In this document: piece by piece, positions 25,001 to 33,637 of the stretch | How positions within the stretch are numbered: position 1 is the first letter of the stretch | Layout: the number at the start of each line of letters is the position of its first letter | From: Proteus alimentorum | Lineage (GTDB): Bacteria > Pseudomonadota > Gammaproteobacteria > Enterobacterales > Enterobacteriaceae | Length of the DNA stretch: 36,917 nt | NCBI RefSeq assembly: GCF_002607735.1 | Contig: NZ_NBVR01000024.1 | Span: forward strand, 335,739 to 372,655 | Direction of reading: 5' to 3' | Notes under the pieces: model-generated | Database searches by the model: none | Seen by the model: the letters and a program-made list of their open reading frames with translations, nothing else | Told to the model about the DNA's origin: nothing | Made by a program: the position numbers and the translations under genes

Positions 25001-27238
25001 ATGAAAAAAACGTTACTCTATCTAGTTGTTACCTCGATAGTTTTTTTTAATAATAAAGCTATATCTGAAGATATTCTTTATGTGATTGAAAAAAAAGAAG
25101 AAAAAATTAATGAAAAAACATTAAATTCAGAACAATTGGAAAAAAATTTAATATTTAGCATGGAAGATATTGTTCGCCATCTTCCTGGTGTCGGTGTCTC
25201 ATCCGAAGGGCGTTTTGGTAATAATGGATATGCAATAAGAGGTGTTGATAAAGATCGTGTTGCTATACAGGTTGATGATATCCCTCAAGCAGAAACTTTC
25301 GATAATACCATTTATAAAGGTTATGGTTATTTTAATGGAAGTATGAATGATATAGAAACAGAACATTTAAAGTCTGTAATTATATCTAAGGGGGCTGATT
25401 CTATATTTTCAGGTAGTGGAGCATTAGGAGGGGCTGTAAAATACGTTACCAAAGATCCTGCTGATTTGATTAGTGAAGGTAATTGGGGATTTGTTTCTCG
25501 TAGTGTTTATACTTCTAAAAATAATGAAAAAATGCAAACGATCGGTATTGCAACTTCCCAACAAGATGTAGAAGGGATGCTCTTATATGTTTATCGTAAT
25601 GGGCATGAAACTAATAATTATAAACATGAAAATGATATATTCGGTTCTGCTAGAGGAACACCAGATCCTCAAGAAAAAACGCGTCATTCTTTACTATCAA
25701 AGATTAATCTATTAGGTATTCAAAACCATAAAATAGGTGCTACTTTTGAATACAGTGAGGGTAAAACATATACAGATGAAAAATCTTGGTACTTATTTTC
25801 TTCCTATTATCGTACTGGTGATGATTTATCAAAAAGAATTAGATATACACTCTCTGATACGTGGACTCCAGAAAGATATATTGACAGTATGACGACAAGC
25901 TTTAATTGGCAAAAAATAGAACAAAAAGCATTTAGCTCTACGTTTGATGAACATTATAATGGTCATTATTATGATATTTTTGAAGAAAATAGTAGGAATA
26001 TCATTCAATATGGTAGGTTTATTAATAATGAAATAGTATTAATGCCATTATCTTTATTTAATACAACGCACTCATTAGCACTACGAACTTCATATTCTAC
26101 AAAAACACTTAACAATAAAAATACAGATACTAAATATCTAGGAAAGCCTAAAGTACCTTATCAATCTAATTATAGCATCATTAGACCTGTATATACTCAA
26201 GATATTAGTATTGCTTTTGTTGATGAAATAAAAATGTTTGATGACAAATTAGATGTAGTTTTAGGCAGTAGATATGATAATGTTTCTCATCATACAGATA
26301 ATGCTAAATTATCTTTAGCGAAAGATAGCGATCTCACTGATAATCATTATCAGGCTTTATCTTTGGCATTATCCACCAGTTATAAGATAACACCAAATTA
26401 TACTTTCCAATATAAAATTGGGCAGGGTTTTCGTATTCCAACAGCTCAAGAGCTTTATTTTGATTATGGAGGTAATGATGCTCGTAATCGCTTAGAGCCT
26501 AACCCTAATTTAAAGCAAGAAAAAGGATTAAGTAATGAAATATCATTAAGTTATAATAATGATAAATTATTTAATAAAGTAAATGTATATTATACTAAAT
26601 ACAATAACTTTATTGATCTTAAGCAGAGTGAAAAGCAAGTTCCTAATCCGTGGTATGATCCTAATATGGGCGATAGTTATTGGAATAAGCCAACATTACC
26701 ACAAAATCATCTTCAATATAGTAATGTTGCCTCAGCATACGTTTATGGTTTTGAGCTAACGAATGAAATTCGGCTTTCTAAAATATTCGGCTTAGATAAT
26801 ACATATATATTGCGAAATACATTTAACTATACACGCGGAAAAGATGCTTCTGGAGATTCATTACTTTCTGTACAACCGTTTAAATGGGTTTCTTCCTTAT
26901 CTTATGATAATGCGGATAAAAAATATGGTGCAGGGATATTTATGACTTATTCAGCACGAAAAGAAGGTAATCAAGCAATACGGAATGGTCGTGAATGGCC
27001 ATATCTTAGTGATTCTTATACTGTATTTGATACAACAGCTTACTATAATGTAAATAAAAATATTGTATTGCGTGCTGGGGTTTTTAATTTATTTAATAGA
27101 AAATATAGTACTTGGGATGCATTAAGAAGTCTGCCCGAATTTGGTACAACAAATCAAATAGATCGTGATCGTCTTGGTTTACAACGTTTTACTGCTCCTG
27201 GGCGTAATTTTTCTATGGATATATCATTGTATTTCTAA
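25001..27238 (+). CDS. TonB-dependent haem/haemoglobin-type receptor
   Basis: The 745-residue outer-membrane receptor has a signal peptide (about residues 1-23, ending NNKAIS), then a plug domain (NLIFSMEDIVRHLPGVGVSS, AIRGVDKDRVAIQVDDIPQ, GSGALGGAVKYVTKDP) and a barrel ending SLYF. Two features point to the haemoglobin/transferrin/lactoferrin receptor group: the D-R-V-A-I-x-V-D-D-I-P-Q plug segment, and a FRAP-like box (GQGFRIPTAQELYF) followed by NPNL. Those boxes are typical of HemR-type haem receptors. ATG at 25001 follows AGGAG at 5 bases. The coding sequence is visibly more AT-rich than the IreA-type receptor gene, suggesting later acquisition. No TonB or haem-transport partners are adjacent. 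The real ligand (haem, haemoglobin, transferrin) cannot be decided. Confidence 0.85.
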   Translation: MKKTLLYLVVTSIVFFNNKAISEDILYVIEKKEEKINEKTLNSEQLEKNLIFSMEDIVRHLPGVGVSSEGRFGNNGYAIRGVDKDRVAIQVDDIPQAETFDNTIYKGYGYFNGSMNDIETEHLKSVIISKGADSIFSGSGALGGAVKYVTKDPADLISEGNWGFVSRSVYTSKNNEKMQTIGIATSQQDVEGMLLYVYRNGHETNNYKHENDIFGSARGTPDPQEKTRHSLLSKINLLGIQNHKIGATFEYSEGKTYTDEKSWYLFSSYYRTGDDLSKRIRYTLSDTWTPERYIDSMTTSFNWQKIEQKAFSSTFDEHYNGHYYDIFEENSRNIIQYGRFINNEIVLMPLSLFNTTHSLALRTSYSTKTLNNKNTDTKYLGKPKVPYQSNYSIIRPVYTQDISIAFVDEIKMFDDKLDVVLGSRYDNVSHHTDNAKLSLAKDSDLTDNHYQALSLALSTSYKITPNYTFQYKIGQGFRIPTAQELYFDYGGNDARNRLEPNPNLKQEKGLSNEISLSYNNDKLFNKVNVYYTKYNNFIDLKQSEKQVPNPWYDPNMGDSYWNKPTLPQNHLQYSNVASAYVYGFELTNEIRLSKIFGLDNTYILRNTFNYTRGKDASGDSLLSVQPFKWVSSLSYDNADKKYGAGIFMTYSARKEGNQAIRNGREWPYLSDSYTVFDTTAYYNVNKNIVLRAGVFNLFNRKYSTWDALRSLPEFGTTNQIDRDRLGLQRFTAPGRNFSMDISLYF

Positions 27239-27277
27239 TGCTGAATTGATAGGCAACTATTTAGTTTATTACAATTT

Positions 27278-27306
27278 GTTAAAGCCTCTTAAATGAGGCT
27301 TTAACA
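27278..27306. terminator. Terminator between the receptor gene and msrQ
   Basis: GTTAAAGCCTC and GAGGCTTTAAC form a perfect 11-bp stem with a 6-base loop between two convergent genes. The T run is short, so strength is moderate. Confidence 0.65.
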
Positions 27307-27351
27307 AGATCATTTATATAATATTAGAATTAAATTGGTGGGTAGGTTATT

Positions 27352-27963
27352 TTATATATTAGTTGATTTATTTTTTTTCTGTTGCCAAAAGCGAAAAAAG
27401 TAGGTTAATCCAATAATAATTAGATAAATAATAGGCTCTGGTGTTGGCGATTTTAATGATAAAAAATAATGAATACAGACTAATAATAAGAGTGGATAAA
27501 ATAGACTATGTATTCTTTTCCATTCTTGATTAAATTTATTTTTTAACCAATCAAATGAACTTATAGCCATCAATAATAAAATTATCCAACATAAAGCGCC
27601 TATAATAAGATAAATACGGGAAAAAACTTCGCTAAAAAAGAAAGTAATATTTTCCCAACCTATTTCAAGTAGCAGATAACTTGCTAAATGTAAATTAGCC
27701 CAAAAAAAACACCATAATCCTAATAGTTTTCTTACCTGAAATAATGTGTTTAATTTTAAGTAAAAGGCAGCCATAGGGATCAGAGCTAATATAATTAATA
27801 AACGTAACGTTGTAATTCCAGTAAAATGCTGAATATCTTTTGAAGGATCTGCGCTGAAATTTTGCGTATAAATTGTATAAATAAGCCAAGTGAAAGCCAA
27901 TAAACCAATAAGATGGAATATGGTTTTTAATAACTTAACTTCTATTCCATATACTGGTTTCAT
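27352..27963 (-). CDS. msrQ: Protein-methionine-sulfoxide reductase haem-binding subunit MsrQ
   Basis: This 203-residue inner-membrane haem b protein (formerly YedZ; ferric reductase-like domain) passes electrons from the quinone pool to periplasmic MsrP. About six hydrophobic helices are seen. Family features include GLWCFFWANLHLASYLLLE with its haem-ligand His, and KRIHSLFYPLLLLVCIHYF-like text (WKRIHSLFYPLLLL) with a second pair of His. Its ATG overlaps the msrP stop by one base (TAATG), so the two are translationally coupled. Length is normal (about 200). Confidence 0.93.
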   Translation of the reverse strand: MKPVYGIEVKLLKTIFHLIGLLAFTWLIYTIYTQNFSADPSKDIQHFTGITTLRLLIILALIPMAAFYLKLNTLFQVRKLLGLWCFFWANLHLASYLLLEIGWENITFFFSEVFSRIYLIIGALCWIILLLMAISSFDWLKNKFNQEWKRIHSLFYPLLLLVCIHYFLSLKSPTPEPIIYLIIIGLTYFFRFWQQKKNKSTNI

Positions 27964-28973
27964 TAGAAATTTCTCCGTAAATCTAAATCTTTATATAAAT
28001 GCGCGACTTGGTCGCCATAGCCATTGAACAATAATGTTGGTTGTCTTGTAACTTGACCTAATCCACCTGTGCCTATAAAGCGTTCTGTTGCTTGTGACCA
28101 ACGAGGATGGCTAACATCTGGATTAACATTTGCATAAAAACCATATTCATGCGGTGCTGAAAGATTCCACGTTGTTGGTGGGATTGACTCAGTTAAACGA
28201 ATTTTGACAATGGATTTGATCCCCTTAAATCCATATTTCCATGGAACAACAAGGCGAATAGGTGCACCATTTTGGTTTGGCAAGGATTTTCCATATACCC
28301 CTGTCGCCAATAATGTGAGTGGATTCATCGCTTCATCGAGTCTTAATCCCTCGACATACGGGTATTGCAAACCACCGCCAATGAAGCGACTATCTTGCCC
28401 GCGCATCTCCTGTGGTGCATAACGCGTTTCAAAGGCAACATATTTTGCACGACTATTGGGTTCAACCAAAGAAAGTAAGCTCGCTAATGGAAAACCGATC
28501 CAAGGAATGACCATCGACCATGCTTCAACACAACGCATACGATAGATACGTTCTTCTAATTGAAATTTATGATTAATATCGTCTAAGTTTAAAGTAAGTG
28601 GACGATTAACTTCACCATCAATAGTTAATGTCCATTCTTCTGTTTTCATTGTGTGTGCATACTTAGCCGGATCGGATTTATTAAGGCCAAATTCATAGAA
28701 ATTGTTATATCCGATTACCTTATCTTCATGAGTTAATTGTAATGAAGATTGATATTCTTCAGGTTGAATAAATTGTAATTCTTTACGGGATGATTTTGGT
28801 GTTGTTGGTTTATTATCTTCAGTAAACCATGAAAATAAATCGGCTTTTACAGTGGATGAAACCGCTATTCCAGCAGCGCCGATACCTAATAATTTTAGTA
28901 AATTACGTCGTTTCATCATAAAAACAGATTCAGGTGTAATTTCTGATAGGTTGTTTTTCCTGTTTTTTTTCAT
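27963..28973 (-). CDS. msrP: Protein-methionine-sulfoxide reductase catalytic subunit MsrP
   Basis: This 336-residue periplasmic molybdopterin enzyme (formerly YedY) repairs methionine sulfoxide in envelope proteins after oxidative or HOCl damage. A twin-arginine signal is seen at residues 19-45 ([17 protein letters not shown], then AxA-like SSTVKA). The molybdenum ligand is Cys148 in [10 protein letters not shown]. Other near-invariant parts are [48 protein letters not shown] and [16 protein letters not shown] at 28973 follows GAGG at 8 bases. A CusR/HprR-type box lies 84 bp upstream, just beyond the end of hprS, so msrPQ probably has its own inducible promoter in addition to any readthrough. 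Confidence 0.95.
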   Translation of the reverse strand: MKKNRKNNLSEITPESVFMMKRRNLLKLLGIGAAGIAVSSTVKADLFSWFTEDNKPTTPKSSRKELQFIQPEEYQSSLQLTHEDKVIGYNNFYEFGLNKSDPAKYAHTMKTEEWTLTIDGEVNRPLTLNLDDINHKFQLEERIYRMRCVEAWSMVIPWIGFPLASLLSLVEPNSRAKYVAFETRYAPQEMRGQDSRFIGGGLQYPYVEGLRLDEAMNPLTLLATGVYGKSLPNQNGAPIRLVVPWKYGFKGIKSIVKIRLTESIPPTTWNLSAPHEYGFYANVNPDVSHPRWSQATERFIGTGGLGQVTRQPTLLFNGYGDQVAHLYKDLDLRRNF

Positions 28974-29056
28974 GATGTTACCTCTACATAATTAAGAAGA
29001 TATTTGATTGATAAATTAATTATGCAGAGATGTTTTATAAAAAAGCTGACAAAAAG

Positions 29057-29072
29057 ATGACAATTTTGTCAT
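29057..29072 (-). promoter_or_regulatory. HprR/CusR-type operator upstream of msrP
   Basis: The perfect palindrome ATGACAA-TT-TTGTCAT fits exactly the ATGACAANNTTGTCAT core known for CusR and recognised by HprR in E. coli. It lies between hprS and msrP, 84 bp before the msrP start. A partial half-site (CTGACAAAA) is adjacent at 29046-29054. Confidence 0.85.
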
Positions 29073-29081
29073 ATCGCGTAA

Positions 29082-30440
29082 TTAGCATGGAAAGGTTAAA
29101 ATAAATACATTATGTTTTCCAATACGCTCGTAACTGACTTTACCCTCATGTAATGTCATAATCGCTTGTACTATTGATAAGCCTAAGCCATTTCCATCTG
29201 TTGTTCTTGCATTATCACCACGCCAAAAACGAGTAAATATTTGTTCATGTTGATTCAATTCATCACCAATATTACTGATACAAATCAGTAACTGATTTTT
29301 TTCTTTTTTACATTGAGTGACGACTTGTGTATTAGCGGGAGAATATTTAATTGCATTTGATATGAGGTTCATTAATATGCGAGTAAAAAGTAAGTGATCT
29401 GCACTAACTGTTAATGTTGTAGGCTCTTTTAATAAGGTAATCTGTTTTTCTTCTGCATAAAATGAAAATAGGTTATAAATTTCATCAATTAGATCCGATA
29501 AATCCAGGCTTTCTCTATTTAAAATGATATTTTTATTTTCAGCACGAGCGATAAATAAAATATTTTCAATTATTTTTGCAAGTTTATCTAGTTCTTCAAT
29601 ATTACTAATAATAATTGATTCATATTCTTCTACGCTACGAGAGCGTTGTAACATAATTTCATTTTGAACTTTTATAGCGTTAATGGGGGTTCTGAGCTCA
29701 TGAGCCAAGTCATCGGCTAATTGAGTTAGCTTTACAAAATCATTTTTTAACCTTTTTCTCATTATATTTAATGAGTCACCTAAACTTTTCAGTTCATTGG
29801 GAAGTTGTGAGATATTTATGGTTTGGCTAAGAGTATGTCTGTCTGTTTTAGCCGTAATTTGGCTAAGAAAACGGATATCTCTCAATCCATGTTTAATTAA
29901 CCAAAAACTTAATATTCCCATAAATAAAATAGAAGCTAATGAGATAATCAATATTTTACTTAAATATTCGCTTAGCATACTGATGCGCACAAAGGATGCT
30001 TTGGCGATCACTACATTTAGCACACCTATTGGTGATTCTATTGTAAAGTTAATAGCCGAAACAGGAACACCTGATTCTGTTTCCCAGGAGGTAATCATGT
30101 TTAAATCTATATTCTTTGTATCAGTGGTTTTTAGATGATCTGCAAATAAAATATCTGAATTAGTATCAACTAAAATTTTATTATTAGCATCCGTAATATA
30201 AATAATATCTTGTTGCATATCCATCATACGTTGAAAATAGATAGGTAATGTTTTGATATCAATTCCACTATTAATTAACTTTACTAATTGGTCTGCACGA
30301 TTTACAAGTAAGGTATTATCACGAGATATTAATTCATTTTTAAGCGATTGATAAAGCGTTAAAGACATAAAACCTGCATTTGCAATCATCAATATGATAA
30401 ATAAAGAGATAATTTTAAATCTCAGTGATTTTGTTTTCAT
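29082..30440 (-). CDS. hprS: HOCl/redox-responsive sensor histidine kinase HprS
   Basis: This 452-residue inner-membrane kinase of the CusS/heavy-metal sensor family has a first membrane helix (about residues 8-30), a periplasmic sensor (about 31-155), a second helix and a HAMP domain. A dimerisation domain follows with the phosphorylated His247 in DDLAHELRTPINAI. The ATP domain carries the N box (RILMNLISNAIKYSP) and G boxes (NGLGLSIVQAI). The frame extends to an ATG at 30452. The ATG at 30440 is preferred because GGAG lies 8 bases before it, inside the end of hprR (26-bp overlap of the two frames). It is placed with msrPQ as in E. coli yedV-yedW-yedYZ, which supports the HprS assignment over CusS. 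Confidence 0.9.
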   Translation of the reverse strand: MKTKSLRFKIISLFIILMIANAGFMSLTLYQSLKNELISRDNTLLVNRADQLVKLINSGIDIKTLPIYFQRMMDMQQDIIYITDANNKILVDTNSDILFADHLKTTDTKNIDLNMITSWETESGVPVSAINFTIESPIGVLNVVIAKASFVRISMLSEYLSKILIISLASILFMGILSFWLIKHGLRDIRFLSQITAKTDRHTLSQTINISQLPNELKSLGDSLNIMRKRLKNDFVKLTQLADDLAHELRTPINAIKVQNEIMLQRSRSVEEYESIIISNIEELDKLAKIIENILFIARAENKNIILNRESLDLSDLIDEIYNLFSFYAEEKQITLLKEPTTLTVSADHLLFTRILMNLISNAIKYSPANTQVVTQCKKEKNQLLICISNIGDELNQHEQIFTRFWRGDNARTTDGNGLGLSIVQAIMTLHEGKVSYERIGKHNVFILTFPC

Positions 30441-31107
30441 TATTGACTCCATTTAGCCTATATCCCATTCCTCTAACCGTTTCGATTAATTTGATTTCAA
30501 ATCCATCATCAATTTTTTTTCGTAAACGACGGATAGCAACATCTACAATATTAGTATCACTATCAAAGTTAATTCCCCAAATCTCGCTTGCAATTAATGT
30601 CCTTGGTAATATTTCATTAATATGTAAAGCAAAAAAAAGTAATAAAGAATATTCTTGGCGAGTCATTGGGATCTGTATATTATTACGCTCCACTTCATGA
30701 CGAGATAAATTGATTTTTAAGTCAGCAATTTCAATAATTGTTGAAATATTTTTTTGAACTCTTAATTGATTTTTGACCCTTGCCAATAATTCTGAAAATG
30801 AGAAAGGTTTTACTAAATAATCGTTTGCACCTAATTCTAATCCTTTAACTCGGTCATCTATAGCATCCCTTGCTGTTAAACAAATCACAGGGACTGACTT
30901 TGATGTGCGTAATATTTTTAAAATATTCCAACCGTTCATTCCGGGAAGCATGATATCAAGAATAATCAATTTGTAATCATTTTCTAATGCTAAATAGAGG
31001 CCATCACGACCATCATTCGTAATATCAATAGTATATCCAGCTTCTTCTAGCCCTTTTTTAACCCAATTGGCTGTTTTTTCGTGATCTTCAATTAAGAGTA
31101 TTTTCAT
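30415..31107 (-). CDS. hprR: Response regulator HprR
   Basis: This 230-residue OmpR/PhoB-type regulator has a receiver domain (residues about 1-115) with the acidic pocket IED at 6-8, phosphorylated Asp51 in LIILDIMLPG, Thr78 and Lys100 in NDYLVKPFSF. The C-terminal winged helix (about 130-225) includes EVERNNIQIPMTRQEYSLLL and DVAIRRLRKKIDDGF. The N-terminal half is nearly word-for-word E. coli HprR (GRDGLYLAL, then LIILDIMLPG). ATG at 31107 follows GAGG at 7 bases. It is first in the minus-strand order hprR-hprS-msrP-msrQ. A good HprR box was found before msrP but not in its own upstream region. Confidence 0.93.
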   Translation of the reverse strand: MKILLIEDHEKTANWVKKGLEEAGYTIDITNDGRDGLYLALENDYKLIILDIMLPGMNGWNILKILRTSKSVPVICLTARDAIDDRVKGLELGANDYLVKPFSFSELLARVKNQLRVQKNISTIIEIADLKINLSRHEVERNNIQIPMTRQEYSLLLFFALHINEILPRTLIASEIWGINFDSDTNIVDVAIRRLRKKIDDGFEIKLIETVRGMGYRLNGVNNENKITEI

Positions 31108-31456
31108 TATGATCCTCTTAAACTCTTTAGAATAGGTATTTTGTATTATTTTAAACCAGTCATATATAGGATTAATAGAGCTAATTAAATATGATCGTTT
31201 TTACTAAAAATGATCTTGTAATAATAGATTTTAGAGACTCATGACATTGTTATTAAATAGCTTTTATATAAAAGAGTAAGTAACTAATTTTATTCCAGAA
31301 ATTTTTTATGACTGTAGATTCACTCGTTTTTGTATTTTCATTCTTAAGAAAAAATTGTAAAACTTATATGTATGCGGCTAGGGTTTAGCAATAATTTATG
31401 ATGAATATGCTATAAAAGTTGAAGAGGAAGAATGTATTTGCTTGGTCATTGAAACT

Positions 31457-31485
31457 AAAAAAGCCCACCGAAGTGAGCTTTTCTA
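31457..31485 (-). terminator. Minus-strand terminator at the island edge
   Basis: On the minus strand AAAGCTCAC-TTCG-GTGGGCTTT (one mismatch) is followed by a T run. No intact minus-strand gene ends here now, so it probably terminated the gene whose remnant lies just to the right. Confidence 0.65.
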
Positions 31486-31500
31486 AACTTTAAATGATCC

Positions 31501-31533
31501 GCGTACCATTTGCGTGTCATTTGCGTATCATTC
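31501..31533. repeat. Three tandem 11-bp units
   Basis: GCGTACCATTT, GCGTGTCATTT and GCGTATCATTC are contiguous and differ at one to three positions. They lie directly beside the terminator at the presumed island boundary. Their role is unknown. Arm-type recombinase sites or a protein-binding array are possibilities. Confidence 0.6.
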
Positions 31534-31669
31534 ATAGTCCTTTTGTTGTCAGTGTATAGTCCTGTCGATTTCGCTAACTTCTTGTTTTTGAAACCGTTGT
31601 GCTGGCGTAAGTTGAATTAAGTGTGTAATTGATTGATTTTTAAGATGTGTTTTTTGTTAATGGTTTATA

Positions 31670-31690
31670 GTATAACTAAACGTATAACTA
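31670..31690. repeat. Direct repeat GTATAACTA x2
   Basis: Two exact 9-bp copies at 31670-31678 and 31682-31690 are separated by three bases. The outer TATAG and CTATA also form a small inverted repeat. It lies between the island edge and gajA and could be an operator or recombination-site part. Confidence 0.5.
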
Positions 31691-31936
31691 TAAGTAGTTG
31701 CTATCCACATTTTGATACATCACTGAGCTAGTTACTGTCTGTAAAAAAGATTTGTAGTAGGGGATATATTATCACACAAACCCATGCTTCTATAGGTGAG
31801 TATAAGCCATGAGACATGATGAGTTGCTAACAAAATGGTTATGTTATTATGTTTTAAAGCTAGGAAGCTTACATTCGTGAGGTTATTTGTAGTACAGTTG
31901 TGACATATTGTTTTGTATCCTTTTAAGGCAAACTTT

Positions 31937-33637
31937 ATGTATATCAAAAAAGTATCGATCAGTAACTATCGTAATTTTCGTTCTTTTGAAGCCCAACTTC
32001 AGAAGCTCACTATTGTTATTGGAGAAAACGATACAGGCAAGACAAATTTCTTCTCTGCGTTATCGTTACCCCTTAGTGGTAATCAAATTGATTTTAACCA
32101 AAAGCGTTTAAACATTTCTGATCTTAACAAAGATTCTATCTTAGAATTTTTTGCTTCAATAATAGATGATGAACCAGAGGGAGTGCAGTTAAGTAAGATC
32201 CCTAAAGTATTAGTGACAATAGAGTTTACTGATCCTAAAAATAGTTATGAAACTGCACTTTTAGCGAAATGGATTGTAGCAGATGGTGATGAGGAGAGTT
32301 ATAGAATTAGATATGAGTTCAAGCCTAAAAATGATAATGATATACTTGAGCTAACTCGAAAGCTGCTTGCAGGAAAGAGTATTGATGAGGTTAATTGGTT
32401 CATCCTACCAATAGAACTATATGACTATCAAATTGTTTCTGTAAATAATGAAAAAGTAATTGGTTTTAGTGATCTAAGAAATGTTAGTATTCACAATATA
32501 AATGCTGAAAGAGATGATTTTTCTGAAAGTAGTTCAATGAAGTCTAATAGTATTTTTACAAAATTACTTATGAATACGTTAGGTGAAAATGACAAAAGTG
32601 AGATCAATACAGCCTATTCAGAATTTTTTACTGCAATAGAAAAAACAGATACATTTGATAAAATTATTGGTAATAATCCAGATTTTGATAATTACAATGA
32701 TATTGTTGAGAAGCTAGAGTGTATACCTAACCTGCCTAATTTGAAAAATATATTATCAAATATTACTCTTCGATATGGAAATGAATTTTTATATCAAAAA
32801 GGTTTAGGAAAACGTAACCTTATTTATATACTAATTCTTTTTGCATATTATAAATCTTGTGGTGATACGTTTAATCTATGTTGTATTGAAGAGCCAGAGG
32901 CTCACCTCAGTGTAAATAACTTACGTTTAGTGAGAGATTTTATAGAGAAAAGTTCTAGTAATAGTAGTACATTAGTTCAAACTATTATTTCCACTCATAA
33001 TCCTACTATTATTAATAAATTACAGATATCAAATGTGTTGGCATTCACTGGTGATAAAGCAATTAATTTAGCTGGAGCACCAGAAAAATTAGTTGATTAT
33101 TTAAGAAAAAGACCGAATTTTGATATTCTCAAACTGTTATTTGCAAACAAGGTTATTTTGGTAGAGGGTACGACAGAAGAGATGCTAATTAGCACATTTT
33201 TGTCGAAAGAAACTAACGTACTCAATGATGTAGAAGTTATTGCGATAGGTCAACGCGGATACACTAATTTTCTAGATATATGGCTAGCTTTAAACAAAGG
33301 TAATACCAATAAGAAAATTGGCGTTATTCGTGATTATGACAATTCAGATACAGCTAAAGAAAAACATGATGCTTATGATTTGAGTAATGCAAACGTTACG
33401 GTTAGGACAACGAGGAATTATACGCTTGAAATTGATTTAGTAGAAACAGATGGTAACTTGGAACTACTAAATACTCTGTTTGGTATGGCTGGTAATATAA
33501 AAGAAGTATCTGATTATATGATTAGTGGCAAAGCTGCGAGAATGTTGGATATATGTGATGCAATGGCAGCAAAAAAGGAACCGCTAGATATAAAATTACC
33601 AGCTCATATAGCTGAGGTAATTGAGGCAGTACTATGA
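31937..33637 (+). CDS. gajA: Gabija anti-phage system protein GajA (OLD-family ATPase-nuclease)
   Basis: This 566-residue DNA endonuclease component of Gabija has an N-terminal ABC-type ATPase domain with Walker A GENDTGKT at residues 29-36 and Walker B CIEEPEAHLS near 317-324. The C-terminal TOPRIM nuclease carries the acidic Glu in LVEGTTEE (from about residue 409) and the DxD pair in RDYDNSD (466-468). This is the class 2 OLD architecture, which is defined by pairing with a UvrD-like helicase. The length fits GajA (about 580 in Bacillus cereus). The frame runs up to a TTG at 31913. ATG at 31937 with AAGG 8 bases before it is the better start, because YIKKVSISNYRNF is the canonical beginning. 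Its stop overlaps the gajB start. In known systems GajA forms a large complex with GajB and nicks or cuts DNA when nucleotides fall. Confidence 0.9.
   Translation: MYIKKVSISNYRNFRSFEAQLQKLTIVIGENDTGKTNFFSALSLPLSGNQIDFNQKRLNISDLNKDSILEFFASIIDDEPEGVQLSKIPKVLVTIEFTDPKNSYETALLAKWIVADGDEESYRIRYEFKPKNDNDILELTRKLLAGKSIDEVNWFILPIELYDYQIVSVNNEKVIGFSDLRNVSIHNINAERDDFSESSSMKSNSIFTKLLMNTLGENDKSEINTAYSEFFTAIEKTDTFDKIIGNNPDFDNYNDIVEKLECIPNLPNLKNILSNITLRYGNEFLYQKGLGKRNLIYILILFAYYKSCGDTFNLCCIEEPEAHLSVNNLRLVRDFIEKSSSNSSTLVQTIISTHNPTIINKLQISNVLAFTGDKAINLAGAPEKLVDYLRKRPNFDILKLLFANKVILVEGTTEEMLISTFLSKETNVLNDVEVIAIGQRGYTNFLDIWLALNKGNTNKKIGVIRDYDNSDTAKEKHDAYDLSNANVTVRTTRNYTLEIDLVETDGNLELLNTLFGMAGNIKEVSDYMISGKAARMLDICDAMAAKKEPLDIKLPAHIAEVIEAVL

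Larger units (their letters stand above)
31108..31936. other. Gene-free junction between hprR and the Gabija island
   Basis: About 830 bp without a complete gene. It holds the hprR promoter (near 31110-31250), a minus-strand terminator (31457-31485), a triple 11-bp repeat (31501-31533) and a 9-bp direct repeat (31670-31690). A minus-strand open stretch near 31559-31663 reads LIQLTPAQRFQKQEVSEIDR before a TGA and may be the tail of a lost gene. The composition becomes more AT-rich toward the island. It is a plausible insertion boundary. Confidence 0.5.

Noticed and set aside
31501-31533. Short CRISPR array
   Set aside because: Units are 11 bp and directly adjacent, without spacers; no cas genes in the window.
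31732-31947. Minus-strand 71-codon frame overlapping the gajA start
   Set aside because: It overlaps the gajA ribosome site and start and has no family resemblance or ribosome site.
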